DNA of 53,971 nucleotides from Planctomycetaceae bacterium (GTDB lineage: Bacteria > Planctomycetota > Planctomycetia > Planctomycetales > Planctomycetaceae). Of the stretch, positions 17,548 to 25,538 are shown in pieces. Position 1 is the stretch's first letter, and each line of letters opens with the position of its first letter. The stretch spans positions 1-53,971 of the forward strand of contig JAHBXV010000042.1 in the NCBI GenBank assembly GCA_019636285.1, read 5' to 3'. The position numbers were made by a program, and so were the translations under genes. The notes beneath the pieces were generated by a model. It saw only the letters and a list, made by a program, of their open reading frames with translations. It did no database searches and was not told the origin of the DNA.

Positions 17548-18822
17548 ATGTCGGCACGCCCCGTGCGGATGTTGCACGCCGCCGATTTGCGGCTCGACCT
17601 CCCTCTTCGCGGGCTGGGCAATTTGCCCGACGACCTTGCCGCGATTGTCGACGGAGCCACGCTCCTGGCGTGGGACCGGCTCGCCACCTTGGCCATTGAC
17701 CGGGAAGTCGACGCGTTGCTGCTCACGGGTAACTGCTTTGACGCCTCCCAGGCGAGCCTGTCCGCCGAAGTCACCCTGCGAAACGGGCTGGCGCGTCTCG
17801 ACGAGCAGGGGATTCCGGTCGTCGTCGTTCCGGGTTCGACCGACCCGGCCGCGTCCTGGCGAGACTTCCCCGGCCTCCCCGAGAATCTGATCGTTTTCGA
17901 AGACGAGAACGACGCGCCCATCGAAATCACTGACAACGGACGTCTGCTCGCGACGGTCTTTCCAGTCACCGCCGAAACGGCAATTGAACCGCCAGAACTC
18001 GACTCGCTTGAAGCTGGCCATGCTCCGCAGCGGGAAACTTCCTGGAATGTGGGTGTTCTGCTCCCCAACCATCATCGCGCGGTGAACGATTCCGTCAGCC
18101 GCCTCCTGGGCAAATTCGCCTCGCTCCATTATCTGGCCTGCCACTATTCGGCCACGGATGACGAACTTCCGCTGACCGAGGGACTCGTCTTCCGGCAATG
18201 GGGACCGCAGGGACTCGACCCTCGCGAGACCGGGCCGCGCGGCGGCACGCTCGTGGAATTCGAGCCTGGCAAAAAAGTTCGCACGCACTTGATGCCCGTC
18301 GCTCCGGTTCGTTTCGAGCGGATGACCCTCTCGACCGTCGGAGTGTCGACGCAGGACGATCTTCTGGAACGAGTGATGGGGCAGTTGGAAGCCCTGTCGG
18401 ATCAACCGGGCGAGCAGCTCCGCGTGATCACGTGGTGCATCGACCAGCCACAGGTAGCCGGCTGGAACCTGGCGGAAGCGCGCGATTGCGCCGCGCTGCG
18501 GGACCAGCTCATGGCACTGACCGACAATCCCAAGCAACTTCGCTGGTGGCATCTGATCGAGGCGCACGTTCCGTTCGAAGCCGTCCAGGATGTGCCGCAT
18601 CCGGATTTGTGGCACGAGTACCGTCGCTCGCTGACGGAGTGCCTGCCGGTGACGAGCGAGCATTTGCAACTCCTGCTGCATGAAGCCGACCTGAAGGACG
18701 GCCCGATCCGCCACCGGTTCGACCGCGCTCTCGAAACGTGCGACATGGCGCAGGTTGCCGAGGCCGCCCGCCGGCAGGGTTGGCGCTGGCTCGTGGGTTC
18801 AGGGGGGACCGCATCCCGATGA
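17548..18822 (+). CDS. SbcD/YhaO-like metallophosphoesterase-fold protein, active site degenerate
   Basis: 424 residues; GAAAGGA lies about eight bases before the ATG. The fold and order follow SbcD/YhaO, but the metal ligands are mostly gone. The first motif reads HAADLRLD (Arg15 replaces the His of D-x-H). The second reads TGNCFD (Asn62 for the Asp of GD-x-x-D). The third reads PGSTD (Ser97-Thr98 for the Asn-His of GNHD). The late GHxH motif is CHYS (198-201). Nuclease activity is therefore unlikely and the protein may be a structural partner. It overlaps the next gene in an ATGA, so the two are translationally coupled, as true SbcD/SbcC pairs are. The C-terminal half resembles the capping region of the family only weakly. 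Confidence 0.82.
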   Translation: MSARPVRMLHAADLRLDLPLRGLGNLPDDLAAIVDGATLLAWDRLATLAIDREVDALLLTGNCFDASQASLSAEVTLRNGLARLDEQGIPVVVVPGSTDPAASWRDFPGLPENLIVFEDENDAPIEITDNGRLLATVFPVTAETAIEPPELDSLEAGHAPQRETSWNVGVLLPNHHRAVNDSVSRLLGKFASLHYLACHYSATDDELPLTEGLVFRQWGPQGLDPRETGPRGGTLVEFEPGKKVRTHLMPVAPVRFERMTLSTVGVSTQDDLLERVMGQLEALSDQPGEQLRVITWCIDQPQVAGWNLAEARDCAALRDQLMALTDNPKQLRWWHLIEAHVPFEAVQDVPHPDLWHEYRRSLTECLPVTSEHLQLLLHEADLKDGPIRHRFDRALETCDMAQVAEAARRQGWRWLVGSGGTASR

Positions 18823-21800
18823 GAGTCACCGGAATCGAAATCGAGCGGTTTGGGGTCTGGGAAAACTACTCCCGGTCGCTCAGCCAGCAGGGACTGTCGG
18901 TCTTCTACGGACCGAACGAAGCCGGCAAAACGACATTGCTGCGGTTCATTCGCGGCATTTTGTACGGTTTTCGTCCGGAAGAGCGGACCACGCCCCGCCG
19001 GATTGCCCGTCGTCAGCCGCAGGTCGGCGGATTGAAACTCGAGCACCGCGGGCTCGACTACCAGGTCCGCCGCGCTTCCTACGATGAGGAACCCGGCCTG
19101 GTCTCGATCGCGGGGATCGACGGAGCGCAATCGACCGCACGCCTACTCTCCGAACTGGTCTCCGGCACCGACGAAAAGTTGTTCGAGAGCGTTTTTGCCG
19201 TCGGTCTGCCCGAACTCCAACAATTCGCGACGCTCACCGAAGACGAAGTCGCACGGCATCTCTATGGGATGACGCTCGGCCCGCAAGGCCGGCTGCTGAT
19301 GGAGTTGCCCGATCGAATCGAAGACGAAACAGTCAGCCTGCTTGACCAGCAACATGGCAGCGGAGAGTTGCCCCGACTGTGGAAACTGCGGGACGACCTG
19401 ACCCAGCAATTGGCCGGCGTCCGCCGTCAGCGCGATCAGCACCGCGAACTCCTCCGACGGCGAAGCGAGCTCGACGCCGTCATCCGGCGAATGAGAGATC
19501 GGCAAACCGAGATTCAGCACCGGCTGCGCTCGCTGCAACACCTCGAACGGGTGTGGGCTCCGTGGAGCCGCGTTCGCGAATACGAGCGAGAACTTCAATC
19601 ACTCCCGGATTTCCAGAATTTCCCGTCTGACGGCGTCGCGCGTCTCGATCAGTTGGAGACGGATATCCGTGGGGCGACACAGCAGCGCGATCTCCTGCTG
19701 ACGGATGCTCGCAACCTGGCCCAACGAGCCCAGGCGATTGGCCGCGACCCGGAAATCCGCCGTTTCGGCGGTGCCATTCAGATGCTGGCCGAGCAGCGAC
19801 CCTATGTGGCCGAGACCGATCAACAGCTTCCAAAATGGCATCGAGAGTTGACCGATGCCGAACAGGCGGCCGCGACCGATCTGGCTGCACTGGGAGCCGG
19901 TTGGACCGAAGAGCGTCTGCTCAACCTGACCGATGATCCGGACAGCCCGGCCGTGCTCATGAATGCGGCGCGGACCTTTCAGCTCATCCATCGGCGTGTC
20001 CGGTCGAATCAGCGAAGGTATCAGTACGCGAGTCAGGCCTGTCGCGACAAGGAACTGGCCCTGCGCACCGAGCTGCTTGGTCTCGGAGCCTCGGCGGAAG
20101 ACCTCGCCGGTCCCACGGCGGTTGCCAAGCAGCGTCTTAATCAGCTTGTTGCACTCGGACGCCTGCAACTCGAAGCGGCCGATATGCGACAGCGACTCGC
20201 CGGACTGGACGAACAGTTGCAGCGGCTACAGGTTCGAAACGGTCTGCCCGACTGGGTCTATGTCATCCTCGGCATGTTTGCCCTTGGCGGGACCGGACTG
20301 CTGATCGCGGGCTTCGTCGCCGGGATTTCGCATGCCTGGATCGTCGGACTCATCTATTGCGTCCTGTCGCTGTTTGCCTGCGGCATGACGTGGGCGCTGA
20401 AGCTGCAATACGAACACGATCTGGAACAACGCGTCGAGGAAGTCCGTACGCAACGCCGAGAACTACAAGAACGCCTCCACGACGCCGATCGCCGTATCGC
20501 GGAACTGCGCAAGGTTCATGATCTGCCGGAGTCGAAGGTCCCCACGGGTCTGACAACTCCGGTTGTCGATGGCGATCAACTGGCTGCCGCCGCCCGCAGG
20601 CTGTCGCAATTGGAGCAGGCACAGCAAACCTGGGCACAAATCCATCAGCAGCGGCGCAAGCTGACAGTCGCCCGCGGCAAACTGCAAAACCAGGTTCGCG
20701 AGTTGTCCGCCGCACGCAAGACCTGGTGCGAGACGCTCCGTTCGATCGGACTCGACGAAACCGTCAACGCCGACGCTGCGTTTGAACAATGGCGGCGGTT
20801 GTTGTCGGCCCGCGATCGATTCCGGACCTGCGTGGAACTGCGCCAACGACTCGCCAGCCAGCGTCACTCCTGGGATCGTTTCCGACGCCATGTCGAAGAG
20901 CTTGGCCGCCGGATGCAGCGGGGCAATCACGACTTCCAGCAGCCGCTGGCGGTCCTCTCGCAATGGGAAGCCGAGTTCCACACGGCGAACAAGAATCGCA
21001 TGGAACGTAAGCGCCTGTTGCGCGACCAGCAGCAGCGCCGTCTGGAGGCAGCCCGCGTTCAGAAACGGATCGATGCCTGGGAATCCGAGCATGCGGCCCT
21101 CCTCGCTCATGCGGGGGTGACGAGCCGCTCGCAACTCGACCATCGGCTGGAGCTTCGCGAACGTCGTCGACAGGTTGAGCAGCTCGTCGCGCAGACTCGC
21201 CGGGAACTGGAGACCATCGCCAGCAGCCAGGCCGACCTCGCCATCGTCGAGGACGATCTGATCGCGTGGAAGCTCGAAGATCACAAGTCGCGAATCCGCC
21301 AGACCGAGAAGGAACGCGATGACATTGAACGCGATCTCGAGCAGACGTTCGAGCAGCTTGGCACTCTCAAGCAGGAACTGAAGACGCTGGAACAGGATCG
21401 GCGCGGCAGCCGTCTGCGGCGCGAACTGAATGAAGTCGAAGACCAGCTCAGCGAGTCGATCGAACGGTGGTTCGGAACACAGCTCGCGGCGGAAGCCGTC
21501 GATGCTGTCGGGGCACGCTTCGAGCAGGACAACCAGCCCGAAATGCTCGCCGCTGCCATTCCGTTCCTGCAGCGGCTCACCCTTGGGAAGTACGTTCGCC
21601 TGTGGACCCCGCTGGGCCGTCGCCAATTGTTCGTCGACGACGATCAGGGACGTTCGATGCCGGCGGAGCTCCTTTCGGGCGGAACCCGGGAACAGCTCTT
21701 CCTCGCCATTCGCCTGGCGATGGTGCGCGATTTCGCGCGACAGGGGATCGAACTCCCCATGATCCTGGACGACGTGACAGTCAATTTCGACCAGCAGCGG

Positions 21801-21977
21801 GCAGAGGCGGCCGTCGAAACCTTGATGGACTTCGCGAAAGACGGCCAGCAACTCCTGGTTTTCACCAGCCATCTGCACTTCGCGCAGATGTTCGAACGCC
21901 GCGGCGTCGAACCCGTCTGGCTGCCCGCCCGTCATCCGTCGCAGGCGGACCATTACATCGAACGGCTCGCGGGGTAG
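18819..21977 (+). CDS. SbcC/YhaN-like coiled-coil ATPase with two membrane helices
   Basis: 1052 residues from the ATG at 18819, preceded by AGGGGGGA and overlapping the previous stop. The N-terminal ATPase half has the Walker A GPNEAGKTT at about residues 31-39. The C-terminal half has the ABC signature LLSGGTREQLFLA (about 950) and Walker B LPMILDDVTVNFD. Between them lie long heptad-rich coiled coils rich in Gln, Arg and Leu, with no CxxC zinc hook. In the middle, about residues 478-525, two hydrophobic segments (VYVILGMFALGGTGLLIAGFVAG and WIVGLIYCVLSLFACGMTWAL) form a predicted membrane hairpin. YhaN-like proteins are known to carry such a segment; their role in DNA repair is poorly defined. 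Its partner has a degenerate nuclease site. Confidence 0.88.
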   Translation: MRVTGIEIERFGVWENYSRSLSQQGLSVFYGPNEAGKTTLLRFIRGILYGFRPEERTTPRRIARRQPQVGGLKLEHRGLDYQVRRASYDEEPGLVSIAGIDGAQSTARLLSELVSGTDEKLFESVFAVGLPELQQFATLTEDEVARHLYGMTLGPQGRLLMELPDRIEDETVSLLDQQHGSGELPRLWKLRDDLTQQLAGVRRQRDQHRELLRRRSELDAVIRRMRDRQTEIQHRLRSLQHLERVWAPWSRVREYERELQSLPDFQNFPSDGVARLDQLETDIRGATQQRDLLLTDARNLAQRAQAIGRDPEIRRFGGAIQMLAEQRPYVAETDQQLPKWHRELTDAEQAAATDLAALGAGWTEERLLNLTDDPDSPAVLMNAARTFQLIHRRVRSNQRRYQYASQACRDKELALRTELLGLGASAEDLAGPTAVAKQRLNQLVALGRLQLEAADMRQRLAGLDEQLQRLQVRNGLPDWVYVILGMFALGGTGLLIAGFVAGISHAWIVGLIYCVLSLFACGMTWALKLQYEHDLEQRVEEVRTQRRELQERLHDADRRIAELRKVHDLPESKVPTGLTTPVVDGDQLAAAARRLSQLEQAQQTWAQIHQQRRKLTVARGKLQNQVRELSAARKTWCETLRSIGLDETVNADAAFEQWRRLLSARDRFRTCVELRQRLASQRHSWDRFRRHVEELGRRMQRGNHDFQQPLAVLSQWEAEFHTANKNRMERKRLLRDQQQRRLEAARVQKRIDAWESEHAALLAHAGVTSRSQLDHRLELRERRRQVEQLVAQTRRELETIASSQADLAIVEDDLIAWKLEDHKSRIRQTEKERDDIERDLEQTFEQLGTLKQELKTLEQDRRGSRLRRELNEVEDQLSESIERWFGTQLAAEAVDAVGARFEQDNQPEMLAAAIPFLQRLTLGKYVRLWTPLGRRQLFVDDDQGRSMPAELLSGGTREQLFLAIRLAMVRDFARQGIELPMILDDVTVNFDQQRAEAAVETLMDFAKDGQQLLVFTSHLHFAQMFERRGVEPVWLPARHPSQADHYIERLAG

Positions 21978-21984
21978 CGAAATT

Positions 21985-22045
21985 TAGCCGCGACCCAACG
22001 GGGAGCGTTTTCTTGAGATCCGCGCTCTCCGCTGGGTCGCGGCTA
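21985..22045 (+). repeat. 61-bp hairpin repeat, copy 1
   Basis: Arms of about 25 bases beginning TAGCCGCGACCC and ending GGGTCGCGGCTA pair around a short T/A-containing loop. It is one of three 61-bp copies here, all in the same orientation, and the most divergent of them. It fills the gap between the convergent YhaN-like and beta-propeller genes and could also act as a terminator. Confidence 0.85.
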
Positions 22046-22057
22046 GAAATCCACGCG

Positions 22058-22951
22058 CTACCGTCGGGTGGGCACGATGCGGCACGCCAGACCCTGGGCC
22101 TCTTTGAGAGACGGGCTTTGATACTTGTCGATCAGGCTGCCGTCGCGGCCAATTTCAAAGACGGCATCACCCGAAGACAGGAAATACCTTTCCAACCGGT
22201 CATCGTAAAGCAGGTCGTGAGCGCGGCGGGCTCCGAGCGAACTGACGTCCAGAAACGTGCGGACAAATCGCCCCGTCCGAGCGTCAAATTCCTGCACCAA
22301 GTCGTTCTCCAGATTCGCTGCGAACAGATGGCCATTGTGGCCAATCGTCAGACAACAGGGGCGATCCAGTGCTGGCGAATGCTGGACGAGAGATCGCGCC
22401 GCCGGTGGATCGGCCGAAAGGTCGACTCGCAAGATGTTTTTCTGAAAGTACTCGCCGACAAAGAGGCTTCCGTCCGAAACCGCGAGGCCGAAGGCGTTTG
22501 CTTTTCGTCCGGTTGCAATGGTTTCAATCGTCTCGCCCGTCGCGAGGCCAACCCGACGAACAACCCGTTCCGTATCGCACGCCACGAGAACTTCGTCGCG
22601 GTCGTTGAGGTCCAACATTCCCGGGCCAAAGCGGCCGATTGGTCCTGAGACTTCACGCGCGACGAGAACACCTTCTGGCCGGCGAGCCCGCCTGGGAATC
22701 AACTCGACCATGTTCCGGTCATTCCCGCGCAGGCCGACGACAATCTTTCCGGTGGCGTTCGTTGCGAGCGCTCGTGGCCGGGAGTCATTTGCAAGTTTCG
22801 CGACGACGCGGTCGACCCCGGTCGTGAGATCGAACGCGACAATGTTGTCGCTGCCACTGCCGGCAACCAGGAGCTCATAACGTGGTTCGGCGGCGGGAAG
22901 TGATGTCGTCCAGAATCCCAGCCAGGCAATCAGACCGATTCGAAATGTCAT
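22058..22951 (-). CDS. Secreted NHL/SMP-30-like beta-propeller protein
   Basis: 297 residues with a signal peptide (IGLIAWLGFWTTSLPAAE) ending near residue 21. The remainder is a run of about six propeller blades: ELLVAGSGSDNIVAFDLTTG, RALATNATGKIVVGLRG, VLVACDTERVVRRVGLATGETIETI, AFGLAVSDGSLFVGEY, CLTIGHNGHLFAANLENDLVQEFDARTGRFVRTF and HDLLYDDRLERYFLSSGD. No catalytic motif is recognisable; such proteins act as binding scaffolds or lactonase-like enzymes. It is monocistronic and bracketed by hairpin repeat copies 1 and 2. Confidence 0.75.
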   Translation of the reverse strand: MTFRIGLIAWLGFWTTSLPAAEPRYELLVAGSGSDNIVAFDLTTGVDRVVAKLANDSRPRALATNATGKIVVGLRGNDRNMVELIPRRARRPEGVLVAREVSGPIGRFGPGMLDLNDRDEVLVACDTERVVRRVGLATGETIETIATGRKANAFGLAVSDGSLFVGEYFQKNILRVDLSADPPAARSLVQHSPALDRPCCLTIGHNGHLFAANLENDLVQEFDARTGRFVRTFLDVSSLGARRAHDLLYDDRLERYFLSSGDAVFEIGRDGSLIDKYQSPSLKEAQGLACRIVPTRR

Positions 22952-22979
22952 GACACGCCCTTGTCAACAAGAGATCACC

Positions 22980-23040
22980 TAGCCGCGCCCTAGCGGGGAG
23001 CGCGTTTTCAAAATCCGCGCTCCCCGTTGGGTCGCGGCTA
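22980..23040 (+). repeat. 61-bp hairpin repeat, copy 2
   Basis: Near-perfect 25-base arms (TAGCCGCGCCCT at the left end, GGGTCGCGGCTA at the right end) flank an 11-base loop TTTTCAAAATC. It differs from copy 3 at only three positions, all in the left arm. It lies 13 bases beyond the stop of the toxin gene and 28 bases upstream of the beta-propeller start. Confidence 0.9.
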
Positions 23041-23053
23041 TAATGCGCTGTCA

Positions 23054-23350
23054 TTAGACCTCGCGGTTCCGCCAGTAACCCGGCCGCCGCGATACATGCG
23101 CCACTGCAAGAACCTGAACCCGATCGTCCAATACACGGTAGACCAGCAGATACGGGAACCGCTTCATTAGGAAGAAAAACCGCTCCGGTCCGAGGGTCGG
23201 CAACCGTGTGGGATCCTCGGCAATTGAGGCAACCGCGACCTTCAGTTCATCGGCGAAGGCTCTGGCCGCCGCGACGTTTCGTTCGGCATACCAGACGACC
23301 GCTGCCTCGGCTTCCTCTTCGACGTCCTCATGGAATTCAACCATCCACAT
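23054..23350 (-). CDS. RelE/ParE-type toxin
   Basis: 98 residues from the ATG at 23350; a second ATG two codons later (23344) is possible. The ParE/RelE fold pattern is clear: VEFHEDVEEEAEAAVVWYAERNVAAARAFADELKVAVASIAEDPTRLP, then the strand FFFLMKRFPYLLVYRVLDDRVQVLAVAHVSRRPGYW. The basic and aromatic C-terminus HxxRRPGYWxxR is typical of ParE toxins, which poison gyrase or, for RelE, cut mRNA on the ribosome; the target here is undecided. The start overlaps the end of the antitoxin gene by 14 bases, the usual coupling. The pair is bracketed by hairpin repeats 2 and 3. Confidence 0.9.
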   Translation of the reverse strand: MWMVEFHEDVEEEAEAAVVWYAERNVAAARAFADELKVAVASIAEDPTRLPTLGPERFFFLMKRFPYLLVYRVLDDRVQVLAVAHVSRRPGYWRNREV

Positions 23351-23582
23351 GACGCTGAATCCGCTCGGCCAGTCTTCGCTCGACGTCTTCCCAAGACACG
23401 CACTTAGCCGAACCGTCATCCAAGCTGGTTTCCCGACGATCGAGCGTCTCGGCCCATTCGTCACCCAGCCAGAATGACTCCTCGGCGTCCAACGATGCCG
23501 CCAACTCGCGGATCACATCCAGCCGCTCCGGCACGGAAAGGGTCTTTCCCTGCGTGAGAAGGTCACGTGGCGAGACCGACAT
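23337..23582 (-). CDS. Addiction-module antitoxin (RelB/ParD-like, unstable antitoxin family)
   Basis: 81 residues from the ATG at 23582 (MSVSPRDLLTQGKTLSVPERLDVIRELAASLDAEES). The pattern of an N-terminal helix with L-S-V-x-E-R-L-x-V-I-x-E-L-A-x-S-L, a short middle, and VSWEDVERRLAERI at the end matches the TIGR02574/Pfam unstable-antitoxin group that accompanies ParE/RelE toxins. It is the promoter-proximal gene and probably represses its own operon with the toxin. The frame is open to 23618, but the extra residues do not fit the family. Confidence 0.88.
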   Translation of the reverse strand: MSVSPRDLLTQGKTLSVPERLDVIRELAASLDAEESFWLGDEWAETLDRRETSLDDGSAKCVSWEDVERRLAERIQRHVDG

Positions 23583-23629
23583 GATTGAACTCCGGATAAG
23601 GAACCCCACCGAATTCATGAATGCTATTC

Positions 23630-23690
23630 TAACCGCGACCCAGCGGGGAGCGCGTTTTCAAAATCCGCGCTCCCCGTTGGGTCGCGGCTA
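23630..23690 (+). repeat. 61-bp hairpin repeat, copy 3
   Basis: Same length, orientation, loop (TTTTCAAAATC) and right arm as copy 2. The left end reads TAACCGCGACCC. It lies 47 bases upstream of the antitoxin start, so any promoter of the toxin-antitoxin operon must sit in or next to the repeat. With copy 2 it brackets the toxin-antitoxin pair as direct repeats. Confidence 0.9.
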
Positions 23691-23701
23691 ATAGGCGCAA
23701 G

Positions 23702-23739
23702 AAAAAAGGGCCCGGAACGATCACGTTCCGGGCCCTTTT
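23702..23739 (-). terminator. Strong intrinsic terminator
   Basis: GGGCCCGGAACG (23708-23719) pairs perfectly with CGTTCCGGGCCC (23724-23735) around a four-base loop. On the minus strand the stem is followed by TTTTTTC, and on the plus strand by TTTTCATTTT, so it can act both ways. It ends the Gfo/Idh/MocA oxidoreductase transcript, whose stop is about 10 bases away. Confidence 0.93.
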
Positions 23740-23746
23740 CATTTTC

Positions 23747-25117
23747 CTAGAACTCCCGATTCTTCTTGAAGCCGGGCATGGGGACTGGGTACTTGCCTTC
23801 GGCGTCGGCGACGACCGGGGCTGGCGAGTCCATTGTCAGCTTGTCGACTTCCGGCGCGAATTCGTGCTCGCAGTTGAGCATCTGGTCGTAGGTGATGATC
23901 TGGCCGGTGTGGGCGGCCATGCGACCCATCGCCGTCACCAGGCTCGCTTCCGCGCCGCGGCGGACTTCGCTGTAAGGCTGGTCCTTGCGAATTGCTTCGA
24001 GGAAGTCGTCCCATTCGGTCTGGTAGGGGTTCGGTTCGGGCTGACCCCACTGCCAGACGATGTCGTCGTTGACCATGTTCTGCCCCTTAAAGATGCGGGG
24101 CTTGGCCGGCAGGTGACCGGCGGTCGAGACGACGGCCGAGCCCTTGGAACCGTGAACGTAGGTTGCGAACTCCTGGTGGCAACCGGGCATGGTTCGACCT
24201 TCCAGACGCAACTTCGAACCGTCCTTGTAGGTGTACTCCACCGAGTACGTGTCGAAGTTCTGGTCGACATAATCGCCGCGATAGTGACGACCACCGGCTG
24301 CCCTCGCTTCGATCGGGAAGTCATTCTTCATCCAGCAGGCTTCGTCGATGTTGTGAATCAGGAAATCGCTGTAGCCGCCGCCGCTGGCCCACAAGAACCC
24401 GTGGAAGTTCTTGATCTGGTACAGCAACTCGCTGGAGTCATCGGCCTTCTTCTCCACGAAGGCCGAACCCGTCGGTCCTGCCTGACGGTAGGCCCGCATC
24501 AGAATCAGATCTCCGATTTCTCCGTTATGAACACGGTCGGCCAGTTCGCCGCGGGCACGGCAATGGCGGCACATGAGACCCACCGCCACCTTCAGGTTCT
24601 TGGCCTTCGCCTTTTCGTCGAGTTCGAACATCTTGCGAGTGCTCGGCCCATCGACGGTGATCGGCTTCTCCATGAAGACGTTCAGGCCCTTTTCAATCGC
24701 GTAGGCGAACTGCACCCAGCGGAATGCCGGGGGAGTCGTGAGAATGACGATGTCGCCCGGCTTCAGGCAGTCCATCGCCTGACGATAGCCATCGAAGCTG
24801 ATGAATTTCCGCTCTTCCGGGATTTCCATCTTGTCTTCGTAGCGGCTCTTGAGGCCCTCGTAGCTCTGCTTGAGCTTGTTGTCGAAGACGTCGGCCATCG
24901 CGACCAGCTTGATCGGCCCGGCCTGGGTCGACAGGGCATTCGCCGCAGCGCCGGTACCGCGACCGCCGCAACCGACGAGAGCCACCTGCACGGTCGAATC
25001 CTGTCCGGCATGCACGAACGGCGAGAGGGTATGGTGCAGCGTTGAAGCCAACGCGATTCCGCCGGTTGTCTTAAGCATCTGGCGACGGTTCACGCCGCTG
25101 GTCGTCGGGTCACTCAC
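23747..25117 (-). CDS. Gfo/Idh/MocA family oxidoreductase, Tat-exported
   Basis: 456 residues from a GTG at 25117 with a GAGGAG ribosome site 8-9 bases ahead. The N-terminus has a twin-arginine signal (NRRQMLKTTGGIALASTL), so the protein is probably exported folded with its cofactor. The Rossmann nucleotide-binding motif VALVGCGGRGTGAAAN is at about residues 44-60, and the family EKP motif is in FMEKPITVDGP. The C-terminal alpha/beta domain contains SGGGYSDFLIHNIDEACWM, with a probable catalytic His. These enzymes oxidise or reduce sugars and inositols with NAD(P); exported versions often retain a tightly bound cofactor. It is monocistronic with a strong terminator. The substrate is unknown. 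Confidence 0.92.
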   Translation of the reverse strand: MSDPTTSGVNRRQMLKTTGGIALASTLHHTLSPFVHAGQDSTVQVALVGCGGRGTGAAANALSTQAGPIKLVAMADVFDNKLKQSYEGLKSRYEDKMEIPEERKFISFDGYRQAMDCLKPGDIVILTTPPAFRWVQFAYAIEKGLNVFMEKPITVDGPSTRKMFELDEKAKAKNLKVAVGLMCRHCRARGELADRVHNGEIGDLILMRAYRQAGPTGSAFVEKKADDSSELLYQIKNFHGFLWASGGGYSDFLIHNIDEACWMKNDFPIEARAAGGRHYRGDYVDQNFDTYSVEYTYKDGSKLRLEGRTMPGCHQEFATYVHGSKGSAVVSTAGHLPAKPRIFKGQNMVNDDIVWQWGQPEPNPYQTEWDDFLEAIRKDQPYSEVRRGAEASLVTAMGRMAAHTGQIITYDQMLNCEHEFAPEVDKLTMDSPAPVVADAEGKYPVPMPGFKKNREF

Positions 25118-25538
25118 GCGGTCACTCCTCGAGGTCGGTACAAAAGTTGAAATCGATCACAAGACTCAAGACAAGTTGGGAACACGAATTCGCCGTTCCG
25201 TTCGCGCTGCCGGAAAGACGGTTCGACCACGATAGCCACGCCAGGTTTCCGATCTGAATGCCGGCAATCAGACGGGCCATCGGACGCACGTTCCGACCCA
25301 CGATCGTACGCGATGCATGCAGGCTCGTCGATGATTCAGCGGCCCGAAGCGGCGAAATTTGCGGGTGCGCGAGGCTCACATTCCCGTCAGTTTCGGCGAT
25401 CCGGGTCACTCGCCTCCGTTCGTCTTGATCGCTTCACTCGAAAGGTCTACACAAGCCATCCGGGACCGGATTTTGGGCCTCATCCGGTTGGTGTCCCCGA
25501 ACCGTCGTCGACGAATCGCCCTTTGGCAGGCCCATTTG
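25118..25538. other. Intergenic region between divergent genes
   Basis: These 421 bases separate the oxidoreductase (minus strand) from the lipoprotein (plus strand). The ribosome-binding site of the oxidoreductase is at the left end. Open frames cross it but show no family sequence, signal peptide or ribosome site. I see no repeat, hairpin or clear promoter box; promoters for both genes should lie here. Confidence 0.5.

Noticed and set aside
20463-21953. Minus-strand frame of 496 residues
   Set aside because: It is the shadow of the SbcC-like gene; GC-rich third positions keep the antisense frame open.
23039-23044. TATAAT at the edge of repeat copy 2 as a plus-strand promoter
   Set aside because: No -35 box stands 16-18 bases upstream, it would run antisense to the toxin genes, and the sequence arises at the repeat boundary by chance.
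22980-23690. Repeats 2 and 3 as terminal inverted repeats of an insertion sequence
   Set aside because: They are in direct, not inverted, orientation, no transposase is present, and a third copy lies outside.
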